Assembly: GCA_964370765.1 (NCBI GenBank)
Contig: CAYJKW010000084.1
Location: 1 to 8,635 of the forward strand
Source of the DNA: CAYJBH01 sp964370765
Lineage (GTDB): Bacteria > Bacillota > Clostridia > Oscillospirales > Ruminococcaceae
Length of the DNA stretch: 8,635 bases
Direction of reading: 5' to 3'
Part shown: one piece after another, positions 1 to 6,489 of the stretch
Layout of the letters: every line of letters begins with the position of its first letter
Position numbering within the stretch: position 1 is the first letter of the stretch
Notes under the pieces: generated by a model
Database searches by the model: none
What the model saw: only the letters and a program-made list of their open reading frames with translations
What the model was told of the DNA's origin: nothing
Translations under genes and position numbers: made by a program

Positions 1-648
1 GTAAAAAACAGTCTCCCAAGGCCATCTAAAAAATATATCAAGCAGATTAAGAGGCGAGATTATGATAAGATGTTTATAAAACGTTCGTTTGCCGAAAAAC
101 ATTCTATTGCAGAGAAACTTGTAAAAACAGGATTTTACTCCGGTGCACCCTGCCTAAGTGAATTTATAAGCATAAGAAAAGAGATGTTTGCTCCTGACGC
201 TTTAATTTCAGGTAGTGAGTTTGAGACTAAACTTGGGCTTATATCAGGTGTAGTTGTTCGTGATATTACGAGAGATATCCGTGTATGCAAGCTTTGTTTT
301 TCCCAACCTATAGAACGTTTTGCGAAATTTGATTCGGATGGCACCCTACAGACACGCCGTCTAGTAAAGGGGGCATTTGGCGATATACTGCCGGATATAA
401 TTGCAGATAATAAAATTAATTTTGGCCTACAGGGGGCCGATTGGGAGTTTAGGCTAAGAAAGCATCTGCCGGAGGTTATAGAACTTTTTAAAGAGGCCTA
501 TTTCCACGAAAAGGTTAAGCCCTATATTAACGAGGAGTATATTAACCGGTTGATTGAGGATACCGGCTGTGAGGATAAAAAGGGGTACTCGGCACTTAGG
601 GCACTCGCCTGTAACTTCTCGGCGGCAAGATTCTTAATAAACTATTAA
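1..648 (+). CDS. Asparagine-synthase-like amidotransferase, C-terminal part (5' end outside window)
   Basis: The frame is open from base 1 to the TAA at 646-648, so these 215 residues are the end of a longer protein; the ATG at 70 is internal, not a start. The block around residues 86-147 resembles the C-terminal region of asparagine-synthetase-type enzymes: an RDITRDIR segment (usual DPTRDxR), then a CFSQP stretch, an RRLVKGAFGDILP helix and the GLQGADW signature. In this family the C-terminal domain adenylates a carboxylate with ATP and then transfers ammonia, usually produced by an N-terminal glutaminase domain. The SGGxDS ATP loop and any glutaminase domain would lie upstream and cannot be seen. 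The GLQGADW form is more typical of asparagine-synthase-related proteins, including some peptide- and metabolite-modifying ones, than of housekeeping AsnB, so the substrate is left open. It converges on the bactofilin gene across a shared terminator. Confidence 0.75.
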   Translation, partial: VKNSLPRPSKKYIKQIKRRDYDKMFIKRSFAEKHSIAEKLVKTGFYSGAPCLSEFISIRKEMFAPDALISGSEFETKLGLISGVVVRDITRDIRVCKLCFSQPIERFAKFDSDGTLQTRRLVKGAFGDILPDIIADNKINFGLQGADWEFRLRKHLPEVIELFKEAYFHEKVKPYINEEYINRLIEDTGCEDKKGYSALRALACNFSAARFLINY

Positions 649-657
649 ATTAAGCTA

Positions 658-698
658 AAAATATGCCTTAATGCTAAAAAAGCATTAAGGCATATTTT
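658..698. terminator. Bidirectional intrinsic terminator
   Basis: Bases 658-675 and 681-698 form a perfect 18-bp stem closed by an AAAAA loop (676-680). A T-rich run follows on the plus strand (ATTTTATTTATTATTTT), and a TTTTAGCTTAATTT run follows on the minus strand. It lies between the stop of the asparagine-synthase-like gene (648) and the stop of the convergent bactofilin gene (709), so it can end both transcripts. The stem is AT-rich apart from a GCC and a GC pair, but its length is unusual and should make it stable. Confidence 0.9.
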
Positions 699-708
699 AT
701 TTATTATT

Positions 709-1155
709 TTATCCGCCTACTACCGGCATCTCAAGTTCTATGACTTCATCATTTTCTATAATAGGCTCTTTTTCCTTTTCTATTGCTATTTCTGTATTAT
801 CGCTACCATTTTTCATATTGCAAGACCCTTTAAAATACACATTCATAGGCATTACAAGTGACCCGGTATTAATATCACCTACTATTGCGCCCCCACTAAT
901 AAATTCAGCAACCTCATCAATATCAATATTGCCCTGAATTTTTCCGGCGCAGACAATATTTTTCGCCTTTATGTGCCCAAGAATCTTTCCGGTTTCACCT
1001 ATTATAAGCGTATCAGAGACTGTAATATTACCCTTAAAAAAACCATCAAGGCGGATAGATTCATCGGAATTTAACTCACCTTCAAACCAGACACCGGCAC
1101 CAATATGGGTCTCAATCTCTAGGCTTTTTGTAGTAGTTGTCTTTTGTTTAAACAT
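709..1155 (-). CDS. Bactofilin family cytoskeletal protein
   Basis: This 148-residue protein has the bactofilin (DUF583) beta-helix pattern from about residue 12 to 105. It has short repeats of about 17 residues with conserved glycines, seen in GAGVWFEGEL, RLDGFFKGNI, IIGETGKILGHI, NIVCAGKIQGNI and ISGGAIVGDI. Bactofilins polymerise without nucleotides into membrane-associated filaments that position cell-wall enzymes, motility parts or other machinery. The first residues (MFKQKTTTT) form a short N-terminal tail, the part that often contacts membrane or partners. The C-terminal tail of about 35 residues is rich in Glu and Asp and probably disordered. The start is taken at the ATG at 1155; a TTG at 1167 is in frame, but it lies inside the ribosome binding site region and would leave no room for one. 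It is the last gene of the secG-rnr-bofA run, 29 bp after the bofA stop. Confidence 0.9.
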   Translation of the reverse strand: MFKQKTTTTKSLEIETHIGAGVWFEGELNSDESIRLDGFFKGNITVSDTLIIGETGKILGHIKAKNIVCAGKIQGNIDIDEVAEFISGGAIVGDINTGSLVMPMNVYFKGSCNMKNGSDNTEIAIEKEKEPIIENDEVIELEMPVVGG

Positions 1156-1159
1156 CTTG

Positions 1160-1165
1160 CACCTC
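1160..1165 (-). promoter_or_regulatory. Ribosome binding site deciding the bactofilin start
   Basis: Read on the minus strand, GAGGTG lies four bases before the ATG at 1155 (GAGG six bases before). The alternative in-frame TTG at 1167 overlaps this motif, which argues against it as the start. Confidence 0.7.
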
Positions 1166-1184
1166 AATTATCTTTAATTTTCTA

Positions 1185-1442
1185 TTATATATTAAACAAT
1201 AGCTGTAAAACTACCAGTAACACTACTCCAGGAATTGATAAAACCGCTGCAACAAAGCATGTTATATAGTTCACGCTTACAGCGATTCCGGTAATCGTTG
1301 AAAGCAGGTTAATTGTTCCAAGTGAACAGATTCCACATCCGGCACTTATCAATGTTTTTTTTACAGTATGCTGCTCCTTTGCTAACATGGCGACAATAAC
1401 AACTGTAGCTACCGCCAATAGTATTAATAAAAATATCTGCAT
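1185..1442 (-). CDS. bofA: BofA family protein (pro-sigma-K processing inhibitor-like)
   Basis: This 85-residue, very hydrophobic protein has a membrane segment at residues 2-20, a short polar stretch (AKEQHTVKK), and then the BofA core. The core is a glycine-containing helix followed by INLLSTITGIAVSVN and a PGVVLLVVLQ helix at the end. In Bacillus subtilis BofA sits in the outer forespore membrane and, with SpoIVFA, blocks the intramembrane protease SpoIVFB until late sporulation. Asn45, Asn58 and Thr61 here have the same spacing as Asn48, Asn61 and Thr64 of the Bacillus protein, residues reported as important for that inhibition; the correspondence is by spacing and eye alignment. Length agrees with the family (about 87). 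The start has a strong GGGAGGTGA six bases upstream. It lies 70 bp after rnr and 29 bp before the bactofilin gene. Many Clostridia have bofA without a clear SpoIVFA partner, so the exact role here is inferred. Confidence 0.88.
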   Translation of the reverse strand: MQIFLLILLAVATVVIVAMLAKEQHTVKKTLISAGCGICSLGTINLLSTITGIAVSVNYITCFVAAVLSIPGVVLLVVLQLLFNI

Positions 1443-1450
1443 ATAAATTC

Positions 1451-1488
1451 ACCTCCCTTATTTATATTAATCTTATTCAGTAGGAGGT
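1451..1488 (-). promoter_or_regulatory. Possible hairpin masking the bofA ribosome binding site
   Basis: On the minus-strand transcript, ACCTCC (complement of 1483-1488) is an exact antisense match to the GGAGGT core of the bofA ribosome binding site (complement of 1451-1456). A G-U pair could extend it by one. The intervening 26 bases are AT-rich. Such pairing could limit bofA translation unless ribosomes leaving rnr or another factor open it. A 6-7 bp helix with a 26-base loop is weak and may be chance. Confidence 0.3.
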
Positions 1489-1512
1489 TAATTTATTACA
1501 TATATTTAAACA

Positions 1513-3606
1513 TCAAGGTGTTTCAGGCATCATATCTATCCTGCCAACATCAACCGAGACAGCAACAATTCGCACCTTAATTCTATCACCAATCTTATAT
1601 TCGATTGACCCGTCAGAACTGTATAATCTGTAGTTTTCGTCCAATAATAGATAGCAGTTGGCAATGTCATTTATAGCAATTCGTCCCTCTGCGGTATTAT
1701 CTAGCAATACAAACATCGAATGTTCGGTTACACCGCTTATGCATCCTTCAAACACTTCGCCAATCGCCCCTACCATGGCCTCAGCCTTAAAGCAATCATC
1801 TACGGTACGTTCTGTTCGCATAAACAGCTGTTCTTGTGCATTTGCCATGGCAGCAGATTCTGCAGCATAGGCACTGTATTTCGATAAAATTTGTTGTTTT
1901 GGAAGTTTAGTTCCAAAATCGGAAAGTATGTGATGAGTAAAAAGATCTGCATATCTGCGGATAGGGGAAGTAAAGTGGCAATAATCAGACATTGCAAGTC
2001 CAAAATGTCCCTGCGGACGTGTAGAATACTCAGCCTTTGACATACTACGCAGCACCGAATTATTAACAAAATACTCAAGTGGTGTATCATTATATTTTTT
2101 TATTATGTTAGCAACATCCTTGCTTGTAACTGTATCTGTTGCTACATCAATCTGTTCGTTAGAAAAACTTGAAAGCGTTGTTTGTAGCTGCTTAAGGCGG
2201 TCAATATTAGGCATATCATGTGTTCGATATACTATTGGCAATCCAATCTCTTTTGCAACCGATGCGGTGGATTGATTAGCAATTAACATGAACTCCTCAA
2301 TCATACATTCAGAGTCACCACGTTTTTTTACATAGATAGATTTTACACGTTCACCGGAGATATTAAAACCTGTCTCGTTAAATCTAAAATCAATACAGCC
2401 GTTTTCAACTCTTCTTTTGTTTAAAATACCGGATAGCTTCCTCATGCTTTTTAAAACATTTACTGCTCCACGATATTTGTTTTTTAGGGATAGATCAGCC
2501 TCTCCAGCAAGTAGTGCATTTACCTCATTATAAACGCCCTTAAACTTACTGCGTATTATCGTTTTAACAAAGCTACTTGAAATCAACTCACCATCTTTTG
2601 ATATCTCCATTATACAGGAAAAACAGAATCTATCTTCACCGGGAGATAGGGAGCAGATCCCGTTAGAGAGTTCAGTAGGCAACATTGGAATTACATCGGT
2701 TGGATAGTAAAAAGAAAATTGGCGTTGGAACGCCTCATTTTCCAGTGCTGTTCCAAACTTTACATAGTGGCTTACATCGGCAATATGTACACCAAGTAAC
2801 CAACCTGTTTCAATCTTTTGTAACGAGACAGCATCGTCTATATCTTTTGTGTCAGCCCCATCAATTGTAAAGATTAATTCATTCCTAAGATCTATTCGTT
2901 CTTCGTTATTATTATCAATACTAAAGCTATCTATTAAATCAGACACCTCTGTTTTTATTGCCGCATTAAAATGAGTGCGCAGTCCCTGATTAAAAATTAT
3001 ACTTTTGGTTGTTGCAATTGCAGAGTTTGAACTACCGAATTTTCTAATAACCTCACACCGGTATCCTTTTTCTTTACGAGATACAATAGTTGCTGCAACA
3101 CATTCACCAATATTGGATTGTAACGAACAATTTCTTTTTATCGGAACAATAATTGTACCGTTATACCCATCAAGCTGCACTGCAGTTTTATTCAAGTACT
3201 GTACAACCTTGCCGGTTACGCGATTTTGTGGTTGGGAAATTGATAAAACAGCTGCATAAGTTTTTCCATGTTGTTTGTTAATTGATAACAAAACACGATC
3301 CCCAACTAGTGCCGTATTTAATAAATTTCCCGGAATAAAATAATCATCACCACCGTTAAGCGGTGCTGCAAAGGCATAACTTCCTGTATGCTTTACAACA
3401 ACTGCTTCCACAGTGGTGATATCTTTTTTCTTTTTTTCAGGCTTTATATAAACAAGTTTGCCTTCCTGCTTTTTTATCTTTCCCTTTTTTATTAGTCGAG
3501 ATAAGATATTGTCGATTCTTTTGTCAAAACCGAATTGCACCTTCAACTCTGCTAAGGTTGAGGGTTTTTTCTTTAAAAATTTAAGCAGCTTATCTTTTAA
3601 AGGCAT
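1513..3606 (-). CDS. rnr: Ribonuclease R (3'-5' exoribonuclease)
   Basis: This 697-residue protein is a complete RNase II/R family enzyme that degrades structured RNA from the 3' end in the cytoplasm. Order of parts: an N-terminal winged-helix region (residues 1-55), cold-shock OB domains (about 65-185), the RNB catalytic domain (about 235-565) and a C-terminal S1 domain (about 612-693). The metal-binding motif at 248-260 has the expected four aspartates: Asp249, Asp255, Asp257 and Asp258. Other RNB signatures are HIADVSHYV (274-282), YYPTDVIPMLP (300-310), IEEFMLIAN (436-444) and HFTSPIRRYADL (544-555). The winged helix marks it as RNase R rather than RNase II. It stops just after the S1 domain and lacks the long Lys-rich tail of the enterobacterial enzyme. 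An AGGA-type ribosome binding site precedes the ATG, which follows the secG stop by 18 bp, the conserved secG-rnr order of Firmicutes. In Bacillus the pair is followed by smpB; here it is followed by bofA. Confidence 0.96.
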   Translation of the reverse strand: MPLKDKLLKFLKKKPSTLAELKVQFGFDKRIDNILSRLIKKGKIKKQEGKLVYIKPEKKKKDITTVEAVVVKHTGSYAFAAPLNGGDDYFIPGNLLNTALVGDRVLLSINKQHGKTYAAVLSISQPQNRVTGKVVQYLNKTAVQLDGYNGTIIVPIKRNCSLQSNIGECVAATIVSRKEKGYRCEVIRKFGSSNSAIATTKSIIFNQGLRTHFNAAIKTEVSDLIDSFSIDNNNEERIDLRNELIFTIDGADTKDIDDAVSLQKIETGWLLGVHIADVSHYVKFGTALENEAFQRQFSFYYPTDVIPMLPTELSNGICSLSPGEDRFCFSCIMEISKDGELISSSFVKTIIRSKFKGVYNEVNALLAGEADLSLKNKYRGAVNVLKSMRKLSGILNKRRVENGCIDFRFNETGFNISGERVKSIYVKKRGDSECMIEEFMLIANQSTASVAKEIGLPIVYRTHDMPNIDRLKQLQTTLSSFSNEQIDVATDTVTSKDVANIIKKYNDTPLEYFVNNSVLRSMSKAEYSTRPQGHFGLAMSDYCHFTSPIRRYADLFTHHILSDFGTKLPKQQILSKYSAYAAESAAMANAQEQLFMRTERTVDDCFKAEAMVGAIGEVFEGCISGVTEHSMFVLLDNTAEGRIAINDIANCYLLLDENYRLYSSDGSIEYKIGDRIKVRIVAVSVDVGRIDMMPETP

Positions 3607-3624
3607 ATTATATTTCCTGCTGTA

Positions 3625-3876
3625 TTATTTTAAATAGATGCTGAAAAGGCTCACTAATAGTGTAATGATAAAAAATACTACTGCTGCAATTTTTGTAAAT
3701 CTTGCAAGGATTGCATCCCTACTTGTTGTTCTATTAGCAGCATCTAACATCTCACCACCGCCTATAGCTCCGGCAAGTCCGTTACCTTTGGATTCTTGTA
3801 GCATCACCAAGATAATTATTACAATGCAACTAAGTATTAATACTATTCCACTTATTATTTCCAGTGCCGATATCAT
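3625..3876 (-). CDS. secG: Preprotein translocase subunit SecG
   Basis: This protein of about 83 residues has the two-membrane-segment SecG plan: a first hydrophobic helix (about residues 3-25), the conserved LQESKGNGLAGAIGGGE loop, a short cytoplasmic stretch and a second helix (about 60-80). SecG is the small accessory subunit of the SecYEG channel that stimulates SecA-driven export. The ATG at 3876 has AGGAG nine bases upstream. An in-frame TTG immediately before it (3879) sits six bases from the same AGGAG and cannot be excluded, giving 84 residues. It heads the secG-rnr-bofA-bactofilin run. Confidence 0.95.
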   Translation of the reverse strand: MISALEIISGIVLILSCIVIIILVMLQESKGNGLAGAIGGGEMLDAANRTTSRDAILARFTKIAAVVFFIITLLVSLFSIYLK

Positions 3877-3892
3877 CAATATATTCTCCTAT

Positions 3893-3908
3893 TTATATGT
3901 TCATATAA
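3893..3908. repeat. AT-rich perfect palindrome at the secG transcription start
   Basis: TTATATG at 3893-3899 and CATATAA at 3902-3908 form a perfect 7-2-7 inverted repeat. It touches the predicted -10 box of the secG promoter and covers the expected transcription start. It could be a repressor site, but its A/T composition makes chance occurrence fairly likely. It is too short and too AT-rich to be a terminator for the upstream operon. Confidence 0.4.
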
Positions 3909-3936
3909 TTCTATCATAAAACTAAATAAAATGCAA
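3908..3936 (-). promoter_or_regulatory. Predicted sigma-A promoter of secG-rnr-bofA-bactofilin
   Basis: On the minus strand, TTGCAT (3931-3936) is separated by exactly 17 bp from TAGAAT (3908-3913). The -10 is preceded by TGA, giving an extended -10 (TGn) element that can compensate for the poor -35. The promoter abuts the stop codon of the DHHW gene, leaving a leader of about 25 bases before secG. Confidence 0.5.
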
Positions 3937-5043
3937 TCAATTAAAAGATATTTTTGCAAAATTTCCGTCCTGTACAAAGGTTGTGCTATTATACAGTATC
4001 AAAACATCGTCATATTCATTTTGCTGCATAAGCTGTGAAACACTGTTGTTATATAATCTAAAATCTATTACATCTATCTTTTCATAACTTGCGGTAAGGT
4101 ACGGTATAAATGTATTTGCATAGCTATCTTTTACTACTAACACACTACCATCACCATCACCGTTGACTGTTAAAAATCCATAGTTTCCATGTAAAAATGT
4201 GGCATATTTATCTACCGTAGTTAGTTTTGATGTGTCATAGAGTGCTAGCTCATCAGTGCCAAGTACCATTGTATTGTCAATATCGTAGTAGGTTAGCACA
4301 TCAGAAACTGCTGCAAAATATTTGCATTTTGAAAAATTCGTGCCTAAAAAGTCATCGGTTTCAACTGCCGGTGTCGATTCAATATCAAACACCTCAAGTC
4401 CTTTTATATTTGCGTATTCGGCATACGCAAGATATGCACCGTAACTTGTCCAGTGATGATCGGTACGATAATAGATGTATTCATCATTATTGTCTGCAAG
4501 CGTACCACGCACATCTATGATATTAGCGCTTGCTGCAGCATTATAGATAGTATCGATAATCTCATTTTCATCAACCATAGGAGGATTAGCAGGCAAAAGG
4601 TCGGATAAAACATTACTTGCAACCGGTGCTATCATAACAGTTACCTTATCACCCTCACGCTGTGTAAACTCTGAAAGTGCATTTAAATTCTTTTCAAGCT
4701 GCTCCTCATCTATGCTAAAAAGCTTTGCAAATAGTTGATCATTATCGCCATATATCACACCATTATTCTCGACCTTAGTAAGCACCCACTCTAAACGGCT
4801 TTTAAGATCAATCCAGCTGTCTCGCAACATGAACTGGTCATTAACAAACTCTTCGAATTGCGGTGTATAGCGGTTGTTTAAAAGCTCCTGCCAGCTAAAC
4901 TTAGGCATAGTAGTTAGTGCACGATTTTCAAGCTCAGAAAAATTACGCTCCGGCACAAGGCTGTCTATTATAGAGTATAGGAAAATAAACCCCATAAAAA
5001 TGAGGATAAGCGGATATTTAAAAAGTTTTTTTATTAAATCCAT
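3937..5043 (-). CDS. DHHW family SGNH-like protein (AlgJ/AlgX-type O-acetylation partner)
   Basis: This 368-residue protein has one N-terminal membrane anchor (residues 10-30) followed by an extracellular domain. The PERNFSELENRAL segment (31-43) is the usual start of DHHW proteins. The eponymous DHHW motif is at 195-198 and supplies the Asp/His pair of the predicted catalytic triad (Asp195, His197, compared with the D-x-H-W motif of AlgJ and AlgX). The KDSYAN block at 305-310 supplies the candidate nucleophile Ser307. In alginate and related systems this protein type takes an acyl group delivered through an MBOAT partner and transfers it to a polysaccharide outside the cytoplasmic membrane. 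Its gene starts 20 bp after the MBOAT stop, so co-translation and joint function are likely. The ATG has AGGA nine bases upstream. The polymer it modifies cannot be read from the sequence. Confidence 0.88.
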   Translation of the reverse strand: MDLIKKLFKYPLILIFMGFIFLYSIIDSLVPERNFSELENRALTTMPKFSWQELLNNRYTPQFEEFVNDQFMLRDSWIDLKSRLEWVLTKVENNGVIYGDNDQLFAKLFSIDEEQLEKNLNALSEFTQREGDKVTVMIAPVASNVLSDLLPANPPMVDENEIIDTIYNAAASANIIDVRGTLADNNDEYIYYRTDHHWTSYGAYLAYAEYANIKGLEVFDIESTPAVETDDFLGTNFSKCKYFAAVSDVLTYYDIDNTMVLGTDELALYDTSKLTTVDKYATFLHGNYGFLTVNGDGDGSVLVVKDSYANTFIPYLTASYEKIDVIDFRLYNNSVSQLMQQNEYDDVLILYNSTTFVQDGNFAKISFN

Positions 5044-5063
5044 GCTTTAAAATCCTGTTATAG

Positions 5064-6446
5064 TTAAAATCTGAAATATAAAAACGGGTTAAATGTTGCA
5101 TCTACTAAGTAGGCAACACAAGCAAACAGTAATAACATTAATATTATCGTCTGTAAGAAACGCCATTTTGACAGCTTATTATATATTTTCATCGGTAGTT
5201 GTGTAGAAGCAAGCATTCCAATAACTATTACAACAGCATAGTTGCGAAGGAAATACTCAACCGATATACCTGCTGTCGGAATAAACATGACCGACAGGAA
5301 TGTGCGTAAATCCTGTAGCCCAACTACAGCAAATAGTGCCCAACCTACAACAATTGCAAACAATGCATATAGATGACTTATTACACGATGATTTTCTAAG
5401 AATTTGGCAAGGAATAGCTTTTCTAGTGTTAACAATATAAAATAGTAGAAGCCCCACAGAACAAAATTCCAATCAGCACCATGCCAAAACCCTGTTAAAC
5501 TCCATACAATAAGTAGGTTTAATATCTGCCGTGGCAAACCTAACCTATTACCACCCAACGGAATATAAACGTACTCCCTAAACCAACCGGAAAGCGTCAT
5601 ATGCCACCGGCGCCAAAACTCTGTAATTGAACGGCTAATATAAGGCAGATTAAAGTTATCCGGAAAATCAAAACCCATCATCTTACCAAGTCCAATAGCC
5701 ATTAAAGAATAGCCGGAAAAGTCAAAATATATCTGTAGGCTATATGCTATAATACCAAGCCAAGCCAGTGGTGTAGAAAGCTCGGCATAGCCCAGCACAC
5801 CGACCTCGGTCCAAAGTGCACCAACATTGTTTGCAATTAGTACCTTTTTTGCAAGCCCAAATATAAAAAGCTTAATTCCCTCCTCTATGCGGGGCAGGTC
5901 AATTCGGCCTTTTTTCATATTTAGGCGATCTGCTACATGGGTATATTTTACAATAGGACCTGCAATAAGCTGCGGGAACATGGTAACATATGCACCAAAG
6001 TTAATTATATTTTTTTCCGGTTCAACATTTCTACGGTATACATCAATTGTGTAGGACATTGTCTGAAAAGTATAAAAACTTATTCCAAGCGGAAGTGTAA
6101 GTTCAAGTAGTGGAATTGAACTACCGAAAAGCATATTGATATTTTCGATAAAAAAGTCGGTGTATTTAAAATAAAACAGCATTCCAAGATTAAAGAAAAC
6201 TGACAAAATCAAGTACAACTTACGTAGTCCGGCATTTCCATCATAACGCTTTATAAGGTTTGACAGCACAAAATCAACCACGGTAGATGCTATCATTATT
6301 GGAAAATAACGAACCTCACCCCATGAATAGAAAATTAAACTTATAATAAAAATCCAACCATTTTTTAGCCGATAGGGCAGGAGATAATAACCCCCGAGCG
6401 CTATCGGCAAAAATTTAAATAGAAATGTTAGGCTACTAAAAACCAA
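5064..6446 (-). CDS. MBOAT family membrane O-acyltransferase (AlgI/DltB-like)
   Basis: This 460-residue polytopic membrane protein has the full AlgI-like signature set: MVFSSLTFLF at the start, SFYTFQTMSYTIDVYR (123-138), FPQLIAGPIVKY (157-168), QIYFDFSGYSLMAIG (238-252), NLPYISRSITEFWRRWH (266-282) and LTGFWHGADWNF (317-328). His322 is the invariant MBOAT catalytic histidine and His282 the second conserved one. Such proteins pass acyl groups, commonly acetyl, through the membrane for O-acylation of extracellular glycans; the DltB branch handles D-alanine, but no dltA, dltC or dltD is present. Length matches AlgI-like proteins. The start is a TTG at 6446: an in-frame TAA lies three codons upstream and the next in-frame Met is residue 51, inside conserved sequence. 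It lies 43 bp after the DUF4358 lipoprotein gene and 20 bp before its likely partner, the DHHW gene. Confidence 0.95.
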   Translation of the reverse strand: MVFSSLTFLFKFLPIALGGYYLLPYRLKNGWIFIISLIFYSWGEVRYFPIMIASTVVDFVLSNLIKRYDGNAGLRKLYLILSVFFNLGMLFYFKYTDFFIENINMLFGSSIPLLELTLPLGISFYTFQTMSYTIDVYRRNVEPEKNIINFGAYVTMFPQLIAGPIVKYTHVADRLNMKKGRIDLPRIEEGIKLFIFGLAKKVLIANNVGALWTEVGVLGYAELSTPLAWLGIIAYSLQIYFDFSGYSLMAIGLGKMMGFDFPDNFNLPYISRSITEFWRRWHMTLSGWFREYVYIPLGGNRLGLPRQILNLLIVWSLTGFWHGADWNFVLWGFYYFILLTLEKLFLAKFLENHRVISHLYALFAIVVGWALFAVVGLQDLRTFLSVMFIPTAGISVEYFLRNYAVVIVIGMLASTQLPMKIYNKLSKWRFLQTIILMLLLFACVAYLVDATFNPFLYFRF

Positions 6447-6455
6447 ACTTGTTTA

Positions 6456-6460
6456 CTCCC
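6456..6460 (-). promoter_or_regulatory. Ribosome binding site supporting the TTG start of the MBOAT gene
   Basis: GGGAG on the minus strand lies nine bases before the TTG at 6446. No ATG or GTG in the same frame lies between the upstream in-frame stop and this TTG, so the conserved N-terminus must be initiated here. Confidence 0.65.
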
Positions 6461-6489
6461 GTTCATTATGCGGCTTTGAATGCTACTAC

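Noticed and set aside
1156..1167. Upstream TTG start adding MRCK to the bactofilin.
   Set aside because: The extension lies over the GAGGTG ribosome binding site of the ATG at 1155 and has no binding site of its own.
1481..1510. Plus-strand TAGGAGG before a short open stretch in the rnr-bofA gap, like a ribosome binding site for a small gene.
   Set aside because: No usable start codon follows at the right distance and an in-frame stop comes within a few codons; the motif is better explained as the antisense arm to the bofA ribosome binding site or as chance.
1800..2090. Long alternative frame on the minus strand within rnr.
   Set aside because: The rnr frame here carries the HFTSPIRRY block of the RNB domain, so the other frame is a shadow; no frameshift is needed to make the enzyme complete.
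3877..3936. Terminator after the DHHW gene.
   Set aside because: The only inverted repeat is an A/T-only-ended 7-2-7 palindrome with a two-base centre and no following T-run; it is not a credible intrinsic terminator.
5064..6446. DltB-type D-alanyl transfer instead of AlgI-type acetylation.
   Set aside because: No dltA, dltC, dltD or DltX-like gene is adjacent; the partner is a DHHW protein, which points to AlgI-like O-acylation, though the acyl group is not proven.
6428..6466. A 12-codon reading frame (ATG to TAA, minus strand) overlapping the TTG start of the MBOAT gene, possible leader peptide.
   Set aside because: No ribosome binding site precedes its ATG, and the GGGAG inside it serves the TTG start; no peptide feature suggests a leader.
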